The notes beneath the pieces are model-generated. The model did not search any database and was not told the origin of the DNA. It saw only the letters and a list, made by a program, of their open reading frames with translations. Positions 33,587-41,362 of a DNA stretch of 64,000 nt are shown one piece after another (the stretch's first letter is position 1; every line of letters begins with the position of its first letter). A program made the translations under genes and the position numbers. The stretch is taken from positions 1,550,001 to 1,614,000 of the forward strand of contig NZ_CP037933.1 in assembly GCF_004355225.1 (NCBI RefSeq). The letters run 5' to 3'. This DNA is from Flavobacterium nackdongense. GTDB lineage: Bacteria > Bacteroidota > Bacteroidia > Flavobacteriales > Flavobacteriaceae.

Positions 33587-33703
33587 TTACTCATCCTCCT
33601 TTTTCTTTGAAAGTTTGATAATTAGCCAAACAAAACCAATCAGAAAATGCAAGACGATAATTCCTGCAACGACGTACATAAAAGTATTTGAATCGCCTCT
33701 CAT
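33587..33703 (-). CDS. 38-residue single-pass membrane protein
   Basis: Small ORF starting MRGDSNTFMYVVAG, one hydrophobic helix (about residues 10-30, IIVLHFLIGFVWLIIKL) and a charged tail KKKEDE, in the N-out/C-in charge pattern. The ribosome-binding site AAGGAAGTG directly precedes ATG 33703. It resembles the small single-helix proteins of flavobacterial envelopes, but no family is recognised. It is convergent with the toxin pseudogene. Confidence 0.6.
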   Translation of the reverse strand: MRGDSNTFMYVVAGIIVLHFLIGFVWLIIKLSKKKEDE

Positions 33704-33791
33704 CACTTCCTTTTTAACAAATTTACTTTCTTTGATTGGGCTTTAATGTATCAAAAGTTACACAAGTTAAATTTTGTAAAAACAAAAATGA

Positions 33792-33799
33792 TACTTTTG
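33792..33799 (+). promoter_or_regulatory. -7 box TACTTTTG upstream of the btuF-like gene
   Basis: Perfect TAnnTTTG 16 bases before ATG 33816, with TTTG at 33773-33776 (15-bp spacer, shorter than usual). Confidence 0.5.
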
Positions 33800-33815
33800 T
33801 AGAAAATCACTTTAG

Positions 33816-34955
33816 ATGAAATCTTTACATAATAATGCTATCTGCTTTTTAGTCTTTTTGCTTTTCATCCAATGCAAAGAAGTCCCTAAAAATGAAAATG
33901 AAATTGCCTCTTCAAAAAATGAAATTCAATATGCCAAAGGCCTAGAAATCTACAAACACAAAGGTTTTACAATACTGAAAATCACAAATCCTTGGCCCAA
34001 CGCCAAAGAAAATTTCACCTATATTCTCCAAGAAAAAAACGGAATTATTCCGGATAGCTTGAAGCAATTCACAGTAATTCCAGTTCCTTTAAAATCGATT
34101 GTCGTGACCTCAACGACTCACATTCCTGCACTGGAATTGTTGAGCGTCGAAAATACCTTGGTCGGGTTCCCGAATACCGATTACATTTCTTCAGAAAAAA
34201 CCAGAAAGCGCATTGACACTGGAAAAGTCAGAGAAGTAGGCGTCAATGAAAACCTAAACACCGAAGTTTTAATCGATATGAAACCCGATGTGATTGTTAG
34301 TTTTGGCTTGAACAACAGCAATCCTACATTGGATAATCTTCAAAAAAGTGGCCTAAAAGTAATGCTCAACGGCGATTGGACCGAACAATCTCCATTGGGA
34401 AAAGCCGAATGGATTAAGTTTTTTGGTGCCTTATATGGATTGGATGCCAAGGCAAACACCATCTTTTCCGAGATTGAAAAGGAATACAATACTACTTTGG
34501 CTTTGGCTAAAAAAGCACCAAACAAACCAACGGTTCTCAGCGGCGCAATGTATCAGAAAATATGGTATGTTCCACAAGGTGAAAGTTGGGCTTCTCTATT
34601 TTTGAAAGATGCGAAATCCTCTTATTTATGGGCAAAAACGAAAGGAACTGGAAGTTTATCTGTTCCCTTTGAAGCAGTACTAGAAAAAGCGAAAAATGCC
34701 GAATTTTGGATTGCTCCCGGTAACTTTTCCTCCCTAAAAGAAATGAGCGACAGCAATCCGCATTACAATGAGTTTGCCTCGTTTAAAAATAAAAAAGTAT
34801 ATTCGTATGCTGTAAAGAAAGGTGCAAAAGGTGGAATTCTTTATTTCGAATTATCGCCAACGCGACCTGACTTGGTTTTGAAAGATTTAATCAAGATTTT
34901 TCATCCGGAATTGCTACCGAATCATAAACTTTATTTCTTTCAGAAATTGGATTAA
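33816..34955 (+). CDS. btuF: ABC transporter substrate-binding lipoprotein, BtuF-like
   Basis: 379 residues, lipobox LLFIQCKEV. The class III helical-backbone periplasmic binding fold is evident: VVTSTTHIPALELL, then VLIDMKPDVIVSFGLNN, ending GGILYFELSPTRPDLVLKDL. The family binds cobalamin, heme or ferric siderophores; the position next to a B12 riboswitch-controlled receptor argues for cobalamin. Genes for the permease and ATPase follow, but each is now separated by a repeat element. Confidence 0.85.
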   Translation: MKSLHNNAICFLVFLLFIQCKEVPKNENEIASSKNEIQYAKGLEIYKHKGFTILKITNPWPNAKENFTYILQEKNGIIPDSLKQFTVIPVPLKSIVVTSTTHIPALELLSVENTLVGFPNTDYISSEKTRKRIDTGKVREVGVNENLNTEVLIDMKPDVIVSFGLNNSNPTLDNLQKSGLKVMLNGDWTEQSPLGKAEWIKFFGALYGLDAKANTIFSEIEKEYNTTLALAKKAPNKPTVLSGAMYQKIWYVPQGESWASLFLKDAKSSYLWAKTKGTGSLSVPFEAVLEKAKNAEFWIAPGNFSSLKEMSDSNPHYNEFASFKNKKVYSYAVKKGAKGGILYFELSPTRPDLVLKDLIKIFHPELLPNHKLYFFQKLD

Positions 34956-34960
34956 AAAGA

Positions 34961-35029
34961 GCCACAAAGACACGAAGACTCAAAGAAAATTTTAAAGATA
35001 AAAACTTTGCGACTTGGTGCCTTCGTGGC
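34961..35029. repeat. REP-like inverted repeat between btuF and btuC
   Basis: Arms 34961-34985 and 35005-35029 are imperfect inverted copies (GCCACAAAGACACGAAGACT against GCCACGAAGGCACCAAGTCG; about 20 of 25 match). It resembles the dispersed GCCACAAAG/CTTTGTGGC repeats. The second arm overlaps the first codons of the permease ORF. Confidence 0.7.
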
Positions 35030-36077
35030 AAAAAAACAAACAAGCTTGCAAAACAAAAACCGAAATACCCTTCTATTCGCCCTATTGACCTTGTCATTAC
35101 TAACTTTTTTGTTGGTAAACATTAGTTTGGGATCGGTTTCCATTCCAATAAAAGACGTTTTCAATAACCTAATTGGAGGAAATTCCAGCAAAGAAACCTG
35201 GGATTATATCATCGTCAATTATAGATTACCCAAAGCCATTACAGCCATCCTCGTAGGAATGGGACTCGCCATCAGCGGTTTGTTGATGCAAACTTTATTC
35301 CGAAATCCATTGGCCGGCCCTGATGTTTTGGGATTAAGTTCCGGGGCGAGTTTGGGCGTGGCAACGGTTATTTTAGGTGCGGCTTTTCTGCCACCAATTT
35401 TGTCTTCGTTTTTGCTTTCATCTTATGGAATTATTCTCGCTTCCAGTTTAGGTAGTTTCTTGGTTTTATTGGCGGTTTTGTCGGTTTCGCAAAGATTACG
35501 CGACACAATGGCCATCTTGATCGTTGGCTTGATGTTTGGTAGTTTAACTAGTGCTTTTGTGGGAACACTAACTTATTTCAGTTCCGCCGAACAATTGCAA
35601 AAATTCACTTTTTGGTCGTTTGGAAACCTCGGAAATTTATCTTGGTCATCCATTGTGATTTTATCCGTTTGTGTGGGTATTGGTTTGCTTTTAAGTCTTG
35701 CAAACATCAAACCCTTGAACGCATTACTGCTTGGCGAAAACTACGCCCGAAGTTTGGGAATGAATTACAAAAGAACCCGAATGATTATCATTTTGGCCAC
35801 CAGCATTTTGACTGGAAGTATTACTGCATTTGCCGGTCCGATTGCCTTTATAGGGTTGGCTGTGCCTCACATTGCCAAATTGATTTTTCAAACCAGCAAT
35901 CACACCATTTTGTTTTGGAGTACTTTGTTATTAGGAGCAATTATTATGTTGGTTTGCGACAGTATTTCGCAACTTCCGGGCAGTGATATTACCTTGCCAA
36001 TTAATGCTGTTACTTCGATTTTTGGCGCGCCAATAGTGATTTGGCTACTCATTCGAAAACGTAAAATGATGCACTAG
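35007..36077 (+). CDS. btuC: FecCD/BtuC-family ABC transporter permease
   Basis: 356 residues if the TTG at 35007 is used. The N-terminal LRLGAFVAKK is translated repeat sequence, so the true start is probably the TTG at 35046 (MQNKNRNTLLF) or close by. About ten hydrophobic segments follow; family landmarks are VNYRLPKAITAILVG, SGLLMQTLFRNPLAGPDVLG near residue 95 and AGPIAFIGLAVPHIAKL near residue 270. It forms the inner-membrane channel for cobalamin with the BtuD-like ATPase. Its stop codon lies in the left end of the GxxExxY element. Confidence 0.88.
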   Translation: MRLGAFVAKKQTSLQNKNRNTLLFALLTLSLLTFLLVNISLGSVSIPIKDVFNNLIGGNSSKETWDYIIVNYRLPKAITAILVGMGLAISGLLMQTLFRNPLAGPDVLGLSSGASLGVATVILGAAFLPPILSSFLLSSYGIILASSLGSFLVLLAVLSVSQRLRDTMAILIVGLMFGSLTSAFVGTLTYFSSAEQLQKFTFWSFGNLGNLSWSSIVILSVCVGIGLLLSLANIKPLNALLLGENYARSLGMNYKRTRMIIILATSILTGSITAFAGPIAFIGLAVPHIAKLIFQTSNHTILFWSTLLLGAIIMLVCDSISQLPGSDITLPINAVTSIFGAPIVIWLLIRKRKMMH

Positions 36078-36221
36078 ATTTTTTAAACGCATAGAAACAT
36101 AGTTTTTATTACTTTTATCAAGACGCTTCGCTTAATTGAAGTAATTCATAGTTTTATAAACGACGAATTGGGTTAAATAACCTTAAGATTCTATTTATTT
36201 AATATTAAAAAAAGCACTACT

Positions 36222-36635
36222 ATGATAACACAAAAATATTTAGATGATTTGACTTATGAAGTCATTGGATCTGCGATTGAAGTGCATAAAATAATGGGGA
36301 GAGGTTTGCTCGAAAGTGTTTATCATCAGTGCATAAAAGAAGAATTAGCTCTTAGAAAAATAAACTTTTCTACAGAGATGAAAGTTCCTCTAGTCTATAA
36401 AACAAAAGAACTCAAAGTAGATTTTAAATGTGATTTATTTATTGAAAATTGTTTAGTTGTAGAATTAAAATCCGTAATACAACCAAATCCCATATTCGAA
36501 GCTCAACTTTTAACGTATATGAAACTTTTAAAAGCTCCAAAAGGAATTTTAATCAATTTTAATTGTTTCAATATTTTTAAAGATGGGCAAAAGACTTATG
36601 TCAACGAATATTTTAAAAATTTACCCGATAAATAA
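36222..36635 (+). CDS. GxxExxY family (PD-(D/E)XK nuclease-like) protein
   Basis: 137 residues. The name-giving motif GLLESVY is in GRGLLESVYHQC near residue 28, and a PD-(D/E)XK core follows: KVDFKCDLF, then VVELKSV (E-x-K). The family is widespread, often multicopy, of unknown role. It interrupts a transport operon, is bracketed by inverted repeats, and its last bases overlap a 119-bp-spaced direct repeat, so it behaves like a cargo or driver gene of a repeat element rather than part of B12 uptake. Confidence 0.88.
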   Translation: MITQKYLDDLTYEVIGSAIEVHKIMGRGLLESVYHQCIKEELALRKINFSTEMKVPLVYKTKELKVDFKCDLFIENCLVVELKSVIQPNPIFEAQLLTYMKLLKAPKGILINFNCFNIFKDGQKTYVNEYFKNLPDK

Positions 36636-36717
36636 ACAATTTCCCTATGTTTGAAACAAAGTTTCAACTATAAACTCTTTATTTAGAATCAAATAGCTAT
36701 GTTTCTGTGAGTTTAAA
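36621..36717. repeat. Direct repeat, left copy
   Basis: About 97 bp nearly identical to 36740-36836 (offset 119), starting TTACCCG and containing AACAATTTCCCTATGTTTG and TTCAACTATAAACTC. The left copy begins inside the 3' end of the GxxExxY gene. Confidence 0.85.
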
Positions 36718-36739
36718 ATAATAATTTTATGAATAAATT

Positions 36740-36836
36740 TTACCCGAAAAATAAACAATTTCCCTATGTTTGAAACAAAGTTTCAACTATAAACTCTTTA
36801 TTTAGAATCAAATAACTATGTTTCTATGCGTTTAAA
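36740..36836. repeat. Direct repeat, right copy
   Basis: Second copy of the 36621-36717 repeat; it ends in the right 29-bp inverted repeat, 15 bases before the btuD-like ATG. Confidence 0.85.
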
Positions 36837-36850
36837 AAATCTTTATCAAA

Positions 36851-37639
36851 ATGAACAATACTAATATTCTTTTAACTTCAAATTTAAGCATTGGTTACAA
36901 AACCAAAAGTGCAACAACAACAACCATTGCCGAAAATCTCAAATTGAATTTAAAAAAAGGAAAACTTATCGCTTTAATCGGTGCCAACGGTATTGGAAAA
37001 TCAACACTTTTAAGAACCATCACGGGAATTCAACAACCACTTGCAGGAACGGTTTCGTTGAACGAAAAGAACATTCACGAAATGGATTCCTTGACCTTGG
37101 CACAAAATTTAAGTGTCGTTTTGACCGAAAAATTGCCGCCAAGCAATTTGACGGTTTGGGAACTCATCGCTTTGGGTAGACAACCGTACACGAATTGGAT
37201 TGGAACGCTTACAGACAATGATATTGCCAAAATAAACGAAGCTATTGCCCTGACTCAAATTGAGCATTTGATATCCAAAAGGCATTACGAAATCAGCGAC
37301 GGACAATTGCAAATCGTTTTGATTGCAAGAGCTTTGGCTCAAGATACGCCTTTAATCATTTTGGATGAACCCACTACCCACTTGGATTTACTACACAAAG
37401 TCGTGCTTTTTAAACTCCTGAAAAAACTAACCCAAGAAACAGGAAAATGCATTTTGTTTTCAACTCACGACATCGATATGGCGATACAACTGAGCGACGA
37501 AATGATAATTATGACTCCCGAAAATACAGTACAAGATCAGCCTTGTAATTTGATTTTGAAAGGCAGTTTCAATACTTTATTCAAAGACGAACATATTGTT
37601 TTTGATAGAGAAAAGGGTAAGTTTGTGATAAGTTCATAA
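36851..37639 (+). CDS. btuD: ABC transporter ATPase, BtuD/FecE-like
   Basis: 262 residues. Walker A GANGIGKST at about residue 43, signature ISDGQ (Asp replaces the first Gly of LSGGQ, as in many relatives of this class), Walker B LIILDEPTTHLD and the switch FSTHD. It hydrolyses ATP to drive the BtuC-like permease. Its start lies only 8 bases past the right end of the GxxExxY element, so transcription from the btuF promoter must cross the insertion or a new promoter must serve it. Confidence 0.9.
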   Translation: MNNTNILLTSNLSIGYKTKSATTTTIAENLKLNLKKGKLIALIGANGIGKSTLLRTITGIQQPLAGTVSLNEKNIHEMDSLTLAQNLSVVLTEKLPPSNLTVWELIALGRQPYTNWIGTLTDNDIAKINEAIALTQIEHLISKRHYEISDGQLQIVLIARALAQDTPLIILDEPTTHLDLLHKVVLFKLLKKLTQETGKCILFSTHDIDMAIQLSDEMIIMTPENTVQDQPCNLILKGSFNTLFKDEHIVFDREKGKFVISS

Positions 37640-38029
37640 CAACAAAACCTCCAAAAAAGGCAAAGCGTTTTAAAAGTTTATTTGGAGTAGCATTTACTAA
37701 TACTAAATAAAATTATATTTTAACCAAATCTGACTAGTCTGTTTGTAATGCTAGAGAGGATCCCACCTCATCTGCGTAGAGACTTTTCTTTTCATAAAAT
37801 GCCCCCAAATAGTGTCTAACTTTTTGGGGGCATTGCAATTTCGGGGCTTTTTTATGTTAAATATAAAAATGGCTAGTAGCCATAAGTACTTTATTAATTT
37901 TTTTTTAACGTTTGGTCGCTTGGCAATGTGGCGGATTAAGCAAGCGAAATCTTTCGGTTAATGACTAATTTTACAAGTACAAAACCAACTTCAAATTAAG
38001 CCTAATCCCGCCATATTGCCAAACGACGG
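37640..38029. other. Intergenic region: hairpin plus cassette-like inverted repeat
   Basis: No gene seen. A strong hairpin AATGCCCCCAAA (37798-37809) / TTTGGGGGCATT (37823-37834) could terminate btuD. Further on, TTGGCAATGTGGCGG (37920-37934) is inverted at 38008-38022 with one mismatch, enclosing about 73 bases that resemble the flank at 11276-11345. This looks like a recombination-site hairpin at the 3' end of the lone gene that follows. Confidence 0.5.
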
Positions 38030-38977
38030 TTATAAGCCGTTTTTATTTCCTTTTCGCCACTCTTCCAGTGTCTTCAAAGTTTTAGTTTTTGGATTGAAGT
38101 ATTTTATTTCAAAAGTTTTTTGGTCTACATAATAATTTAATTCTTTATTCTCGGCTTCTACTCTAATCCAATAATAACTTTTTCCAGTATCATATGGAGA
38201 TTCTAAAATGGTAGTTGAAGACCAATGTTGATTTTCAGGCATTTTTATCAGTAATTGCGTAATCTTGTGTCGTTTTTCATTATCAACATTACAAATCTCA
38301 CAAATTTCAAAATTTGGATTTCCAGTAGGAAAAAAAATTTCATTCAATAGAGGCTTATTTTTTTCAAGTTCGTCAACTCTTTTTTGAGTCCATATGTAAT
38401 AAATAAAATGTTTTCTCGATTTATCATCTTTGAGACCATACTTATAAGTTTTAAGAGCAGATGTTTTGTCTCCTATACTTTCATAATAATTCCCAATCGC
38501 ATAATAATCACCATTCGAATTGCCAATGCTGTCAATAAATGATTTAGCTGTCTTGAAGTCTTTTAATTTGACATAATTTGCTGCATAGGAAATAGCTGTA
38601 TTTCCAGTTTTGTCATCTTCGAAATTTAGTTCCCTAATCGATTCTTTGTACTTGCCAATATGATAAAACAACTCTGCCTTAAAACTATGTAAGCTTTGGT
38701 CTATGTTAGGTTTAATTTGGGATTTGTATTTATCTGTTTTATTTTGGTTTGCAGTAAATAAACTGTCAATTTTTAAAAGCACTCTATTAGGATTCTTTTC
38801 AGATTCGCGATATAATTTAGTTAAAACAACTTCGAAATTTCGCATTTCTTCTGAAATTTTTTCGTCTTCTTGATGCATTGCAATATGACTTTTTTCAAAT
38901 GTCATATCAGGAGCATTTTCTTTACAAGAAAAAAGGAGTATTAACAAAAAGAATGTTGTTATTTTTAGGTTTCTCAT
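38030..38977 (-). CDS. TPR-type lipoprotein, lone accessory gene
   Basis: 315 residues, SPII signal ending LLFSCKENA. The middle (about 90-210) has TPR-like helix pairs (SFKAELFYHIGKYKESIREL, AANYVKLKDFKTAKSFIDSI, NYYESIGDKTSALKTYKYG). A CEICNV segment near residue 238 and a polar beta-rich C-terminus follow. No family is recognised beyond TPR. Its stop codon sits in a GTTATAAGCC repeat that is inverted right after its start (38982-38991), so the gene is packaged like a cassette. Confidence 0.65.
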   Translation of the reverse strand: MRNLKITTFFLLILLFSCKENAPDMTFEKSHIAMHQEDEKISEEMRNFEVVLTKLYRESEKNPNRVLLKIDSLFTANQNKTDKYKSQIKPNIDQSLHSFKAELFYHIGKYKESIRELNFEDDKTGNTAISYAANYVKLKDFKTAKSFIDSIGNSNGDYYAIGNYYESIGDKTSALKTYKYGLKDDKSRKHFIYYIWTQKRVDELEKNKPLLNEIFFPTGNPNFEICEICNVDNEKRHKITQLLIKMPENQHWSSTTILESPYDTGKSYYWIRVEAENKELNYYVDQKTFEIKYFNPKTKTLKTLEEWRKGNKNGL

Positions 38978-38997
38978 AAATGGCTTATAACTCGTTT

Positions 38998-39064
38998 ATA
39001 GGTCCGACAAAATCAGACTTATCACTCCAATTATGAGTGGATAGGTCTGACAGCAATCAGACTT
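38998..39064. repeat. Short direct repeat pair
   Basis: ATAGGTCCGACAAAATCAG (38998-39016) and ATAGGTCTGACAGCAATCAG (39041-39060) are similar, each followed by ACTT; they are separated by 20-odd bases next to the lone lipoprotein gene. Confidence 0.55.
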
Positions 39065-39213
39065 TATTAGTATTCAAATATAGCTAAATTCCTTTATGTT
39101 TACAATGTATTTTCCTAAAAAAAATATTCAAATTTGCTATAAATAAGCCCTAAACAGTGGCCTTTTTTGTATGCTATTTTTAGTTAAATTTACTTTTCAA
39201 AAAATTAGAAGCA

Positions 39214-40173
39214 ATGGCGTTTTTAAATAGCATTAATAGTAAAGCAAAAGCATTGCTTAATTCTGGATTTGGCACCAATTCTAGTAGTTACGGTGGGCGT
39301 TTTCTCAATAAAGATGGTACGGCAAATGTTCAAAAACGTGGAATGGGTTTTTTTAACCACATCAGTTGGTTTCACACTTTGCTCGATATGCCTTCTTGGA
39401 AGTTTATTTCTGTTATCTTATTTTTTTATATTGTTATTAATCTTGTCTTTGCGCTTATTTACTTTGCAATAGGGGTCGAGCACTTAAATGGTATTAATAC
39501 TTCTAGTTCTTTATGGGTACAATTTGGACAGGCTTATTTTTTTAGCGCCCAAACTTTTACAACGGTGGGTTACGGTCATATCAGTCCGTCGGGATTTTTG
39601 ACAAGTGCCATTTCGGCAGCCGAAGCGTTGACGGGTTTGCTAAGTTTTGCCATTGCTACAGGTTTATTCTTTGGGAGATTTAGTAAACCAGTAGCGTTTC
39701 TGAAATTTTCTCATAACGCAATCATTGCTCCTTATCGAGATGGTACCGCCTTGATGCTAAGGGTTACACCTTTTAAAAACACTAATTTTACTGAGGCCGA
39801 GGTCAAAGTGACATTAGGAATGAATGTTCCTGAAAATGGTGTAATGAAGAATCAATTCTATACCTTGGATTTGGAGATGGATAGAGTAAATTCCTTAAAT
39901 CTAAGTTGGACCTTGGTGCATCCTATCACAGAAGAGAGTCCGTTGTATGGATTTTTAAAGGAGAATTTCACCAATACTACGGGCGAAATAATGGTTTTCG
40001 TAAAAGTCTTTGACGATATGTATAGCACGGTCGTCAGTACTCGAACTTCTTACACTTTTGCTGAGGTAGTTTATGGCGCTAAATTTAAGCCAATGTTTAC
40101 TAGAAGTAATGATAATTCCAAGACTGTTTTGCATTTGAATATGCTAAACGAATTTGAGCACGTTAGTTTTTAA
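39214..40173 (+). CDS. KirBac-type inward-rectifier potassium channel
   Basis: 319 residues. Two transmembrane helices (about 60-90 and 130-155) bracket a pore loop with the selectivity filter TVGYG in TFTTVGYGHISPSG. The C-terminal half (about 170-300) is the cytoplasmic Kir beta-sandwich (RDGTALMLRVTPFKN, LDLEMDRVNSLNLSWTLVHPI). It conducts K+ across the inner membrane; the ligand is unknown. It is monocistronic. Confidence 0.93.
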   Translation: MAFLNSINSKAKALLNSGFGTNSSSYGGRFLNKDGTANVQKRGMGFFNHISWFHTLLDMPSWKFISVILFFYIVINLVFALIYFAIGVEHLNGINTSSSLWVQFGQAYFFSAQTFTTVGYGHISPSGFLTSAISAAEALTGLLSFAIATGLFFGRFSKPVAFLKFSHNAIIAPYRDGTALMLRVTPFKNTNFTEAEVKVTLGMNVPENGVMKNQFYTLDLEMDRVNSLNLSWTLVHPITEESPLYGFLKENFTNTTGEIMVFVKVFDDMYSTVVSTRTSYTFAEVVYGAKFKPMFTRSNDNSKTVLHLNMLNEFEHVSF

Positions 40174-40230
40174 ATAATTTGGACAAATTCAGTTCCAAAG
40201 TATTTTCTTAAAATTTCAAACTTCACATAA

Positions 40231-40255
40231 AAAAAGTCCCAATAAAGGGACTTTC
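40231..40255. terminator. Bidirectional terminator between the Kir and dienelactone hydrolase genes
   Basis: AAAGTCCC (40233-40240) pairs with GGGACTTT (40247-40254), with an A run on the left serving the minus strand. Confidence 0.75.
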
Positions 40256-40274
40256 TGACTATCATATTCTGAAT

Positions 40275-41168
40275 TTATTTTTTCTTCAATTTCTCTTTAA
40301 AAAAATCAATAGTTCTTGTCCAGGACAAACTAGCTGCTTTTTCATCATAACGTGGAGTAGTATTGTTATGAAAACCGTGATTCACACCTTCGTAGAAATA
40401 AGCGGTGTGCTCTACTTTATTCTTTTTGAGAATGGCCTCATAAGCGGGCCAGCCTTCGTTTACTCTGCTGTCTAAACTGGCGTATTGTAAGAGTAGTGGA
40501 GTGGCTACTTTTTCGGCATCTTCAGCGGTAGGTTGTCCTCCATAATAAGGAACTGCGGCCGGTAAAGTGGGGATTTTCACGGCCATCATATTCGAAATCC
40601 AACCGCCAAAACAAAATCCTACCACGCCAACATAACCAGTACAATCTTTGTGCGATTTGAGGTATTCGTAGGCGGCAATAAAGTCTTCGAGCATTTCTTC
40701 GCGAGTTCGTTTTTTTTGTAATTCTCTTCCCGCATCATCATTGCCGGGATAACCTCCCAAGGGTGACAATGCATCGGGAGCCAAAGTAATAAAACCTTCC
40801 AAAGCGGCTCTTCTTCCTACGTCCTCAATATAGGGATTTAGGCCGCGATTTTCGTGTACAACAATAATTCCCGGTAATTTTTTCTTGGTTCCCGTGGGTT
40901 GTGATAAAAGCCCTTTTATTTTTCCTCCGCCTTTTGGAGATTCGTAGGTTATGAATTCTGATTTTAGCCTTGGATCTTCCGGTTTTATAGTAATCGAATC
41001 CACGTAATTGGGTGTCATAAAACTGAGTAAGGTGGGCAAAGTGAGGCTTCCCACGGCAAAAACGGATAGTTTTTCGATGAATTCCCTTCTTTCGATTTTG
41101 TTGTGGGCGTAGTCGTCGTACAAGTCAAATACTTCTTGACTAATAGCTTCTTTAGTTATCTTTTTCAT
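40275..41168 (-). CDS. Dienelactone hydrolase family protein
   Basis: 297 residues. The catalytic Cys is in GVVGFCFGGWIS near residue 185, the Asp in YASLDSRVNEGW and the His in EGVNHGFHN, a complete Cys-Asp-His triad. The N-terminus has a RREFIEKLSVFAVGSLTLP stretch resembling a Tat-type anchor preceded by a short helical region, so export is possible. DLH enzymes open dienelactones or cleave similar esters; the substrate is unknown. It is not part of the aromatic operon that follows. Confidence 0.87.
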   Translation of the reverse strand: MKKITKEAISQEVFDLYDDYAHNKIERREFIEKLSVFAVGSLTLPTLLSFMTPNYVDSITIKPEDPRLKSEFITYESPKGGGKIKGLLSQPTGTKKKLPGIIVVHENRGLNPYIEDVGRRAALEGFITLAPDALSPLGGYPGNDDAGRELQKKRTREEMLEDFIAAYEYLKSHKDCTGYVGVVGFCFGGWISNMMAVKIPTLPAAVPYYGGQPTAEDAEKVATPLLLQYASLDSRVNEGWPAYEAILKKNKVEHTAYFYEGVNHGFHNNTTPRYDEKAASLSWTRTIDFFKEKLKKK

Positions 41169-41362
41169 AATAGCTGTTTTTGAAGCCTACAATTTAGCAA
41201 ATAATATGATTGTCGCCTTATTTTTTTTAAAGCGCAATAAGTCAGAGAGTTTTTTTGAGCATCTGCCAATATATGCAAAGTCGACCTCCGACGTCTTGTT
41301 TCAAAAAACAACTTTAAAATGTGGTGCGTGCTGGCAATCGAATGTATTCGGCTACCGAAAAA

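Larger units (their letters stand above)
36076..36842. mobile_element. GxxExxY-bearing element with 29-bp inverted repeats
   Basis: A perfect 29-bp inverted repeat at 36076-36104 and 36814-36842 (core TAAACGCATAGAAACATAG) brackets one gene. It exactly fills the space between the btuC stop (36077) and the btuD start (36851). The segment 36085-36175 is homologous to the interior of the MITE copies (CATAG..., AAGACGCTTCGCTT). No target duplication is obvious. Confidence 0.65.

Noticed and set aside
35612..35986. 124-codon plus-strand ORF in another frame
   Set aside because: Shadow of the BtuC-like permease gene.
36076..36842. Reading the GxxExxY gene as part of the B12 transporter
   Set aside because: It is bracketed by inverted repeats and has a nuclease-like core, so the position is better explained by insertion.
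37798..37834. G+C-rich hairpin as an insertion-sequence end
   Set aside because: Only one palindromic end is visible with no transposase fragment; a terminator is the simpler reading.
37948..38037. Canonical integron attC site
   Set aside because: The flanks lack the RYYYAAC/GTRRRRY core pairs and no integrase is seen; only the general layout is similar.
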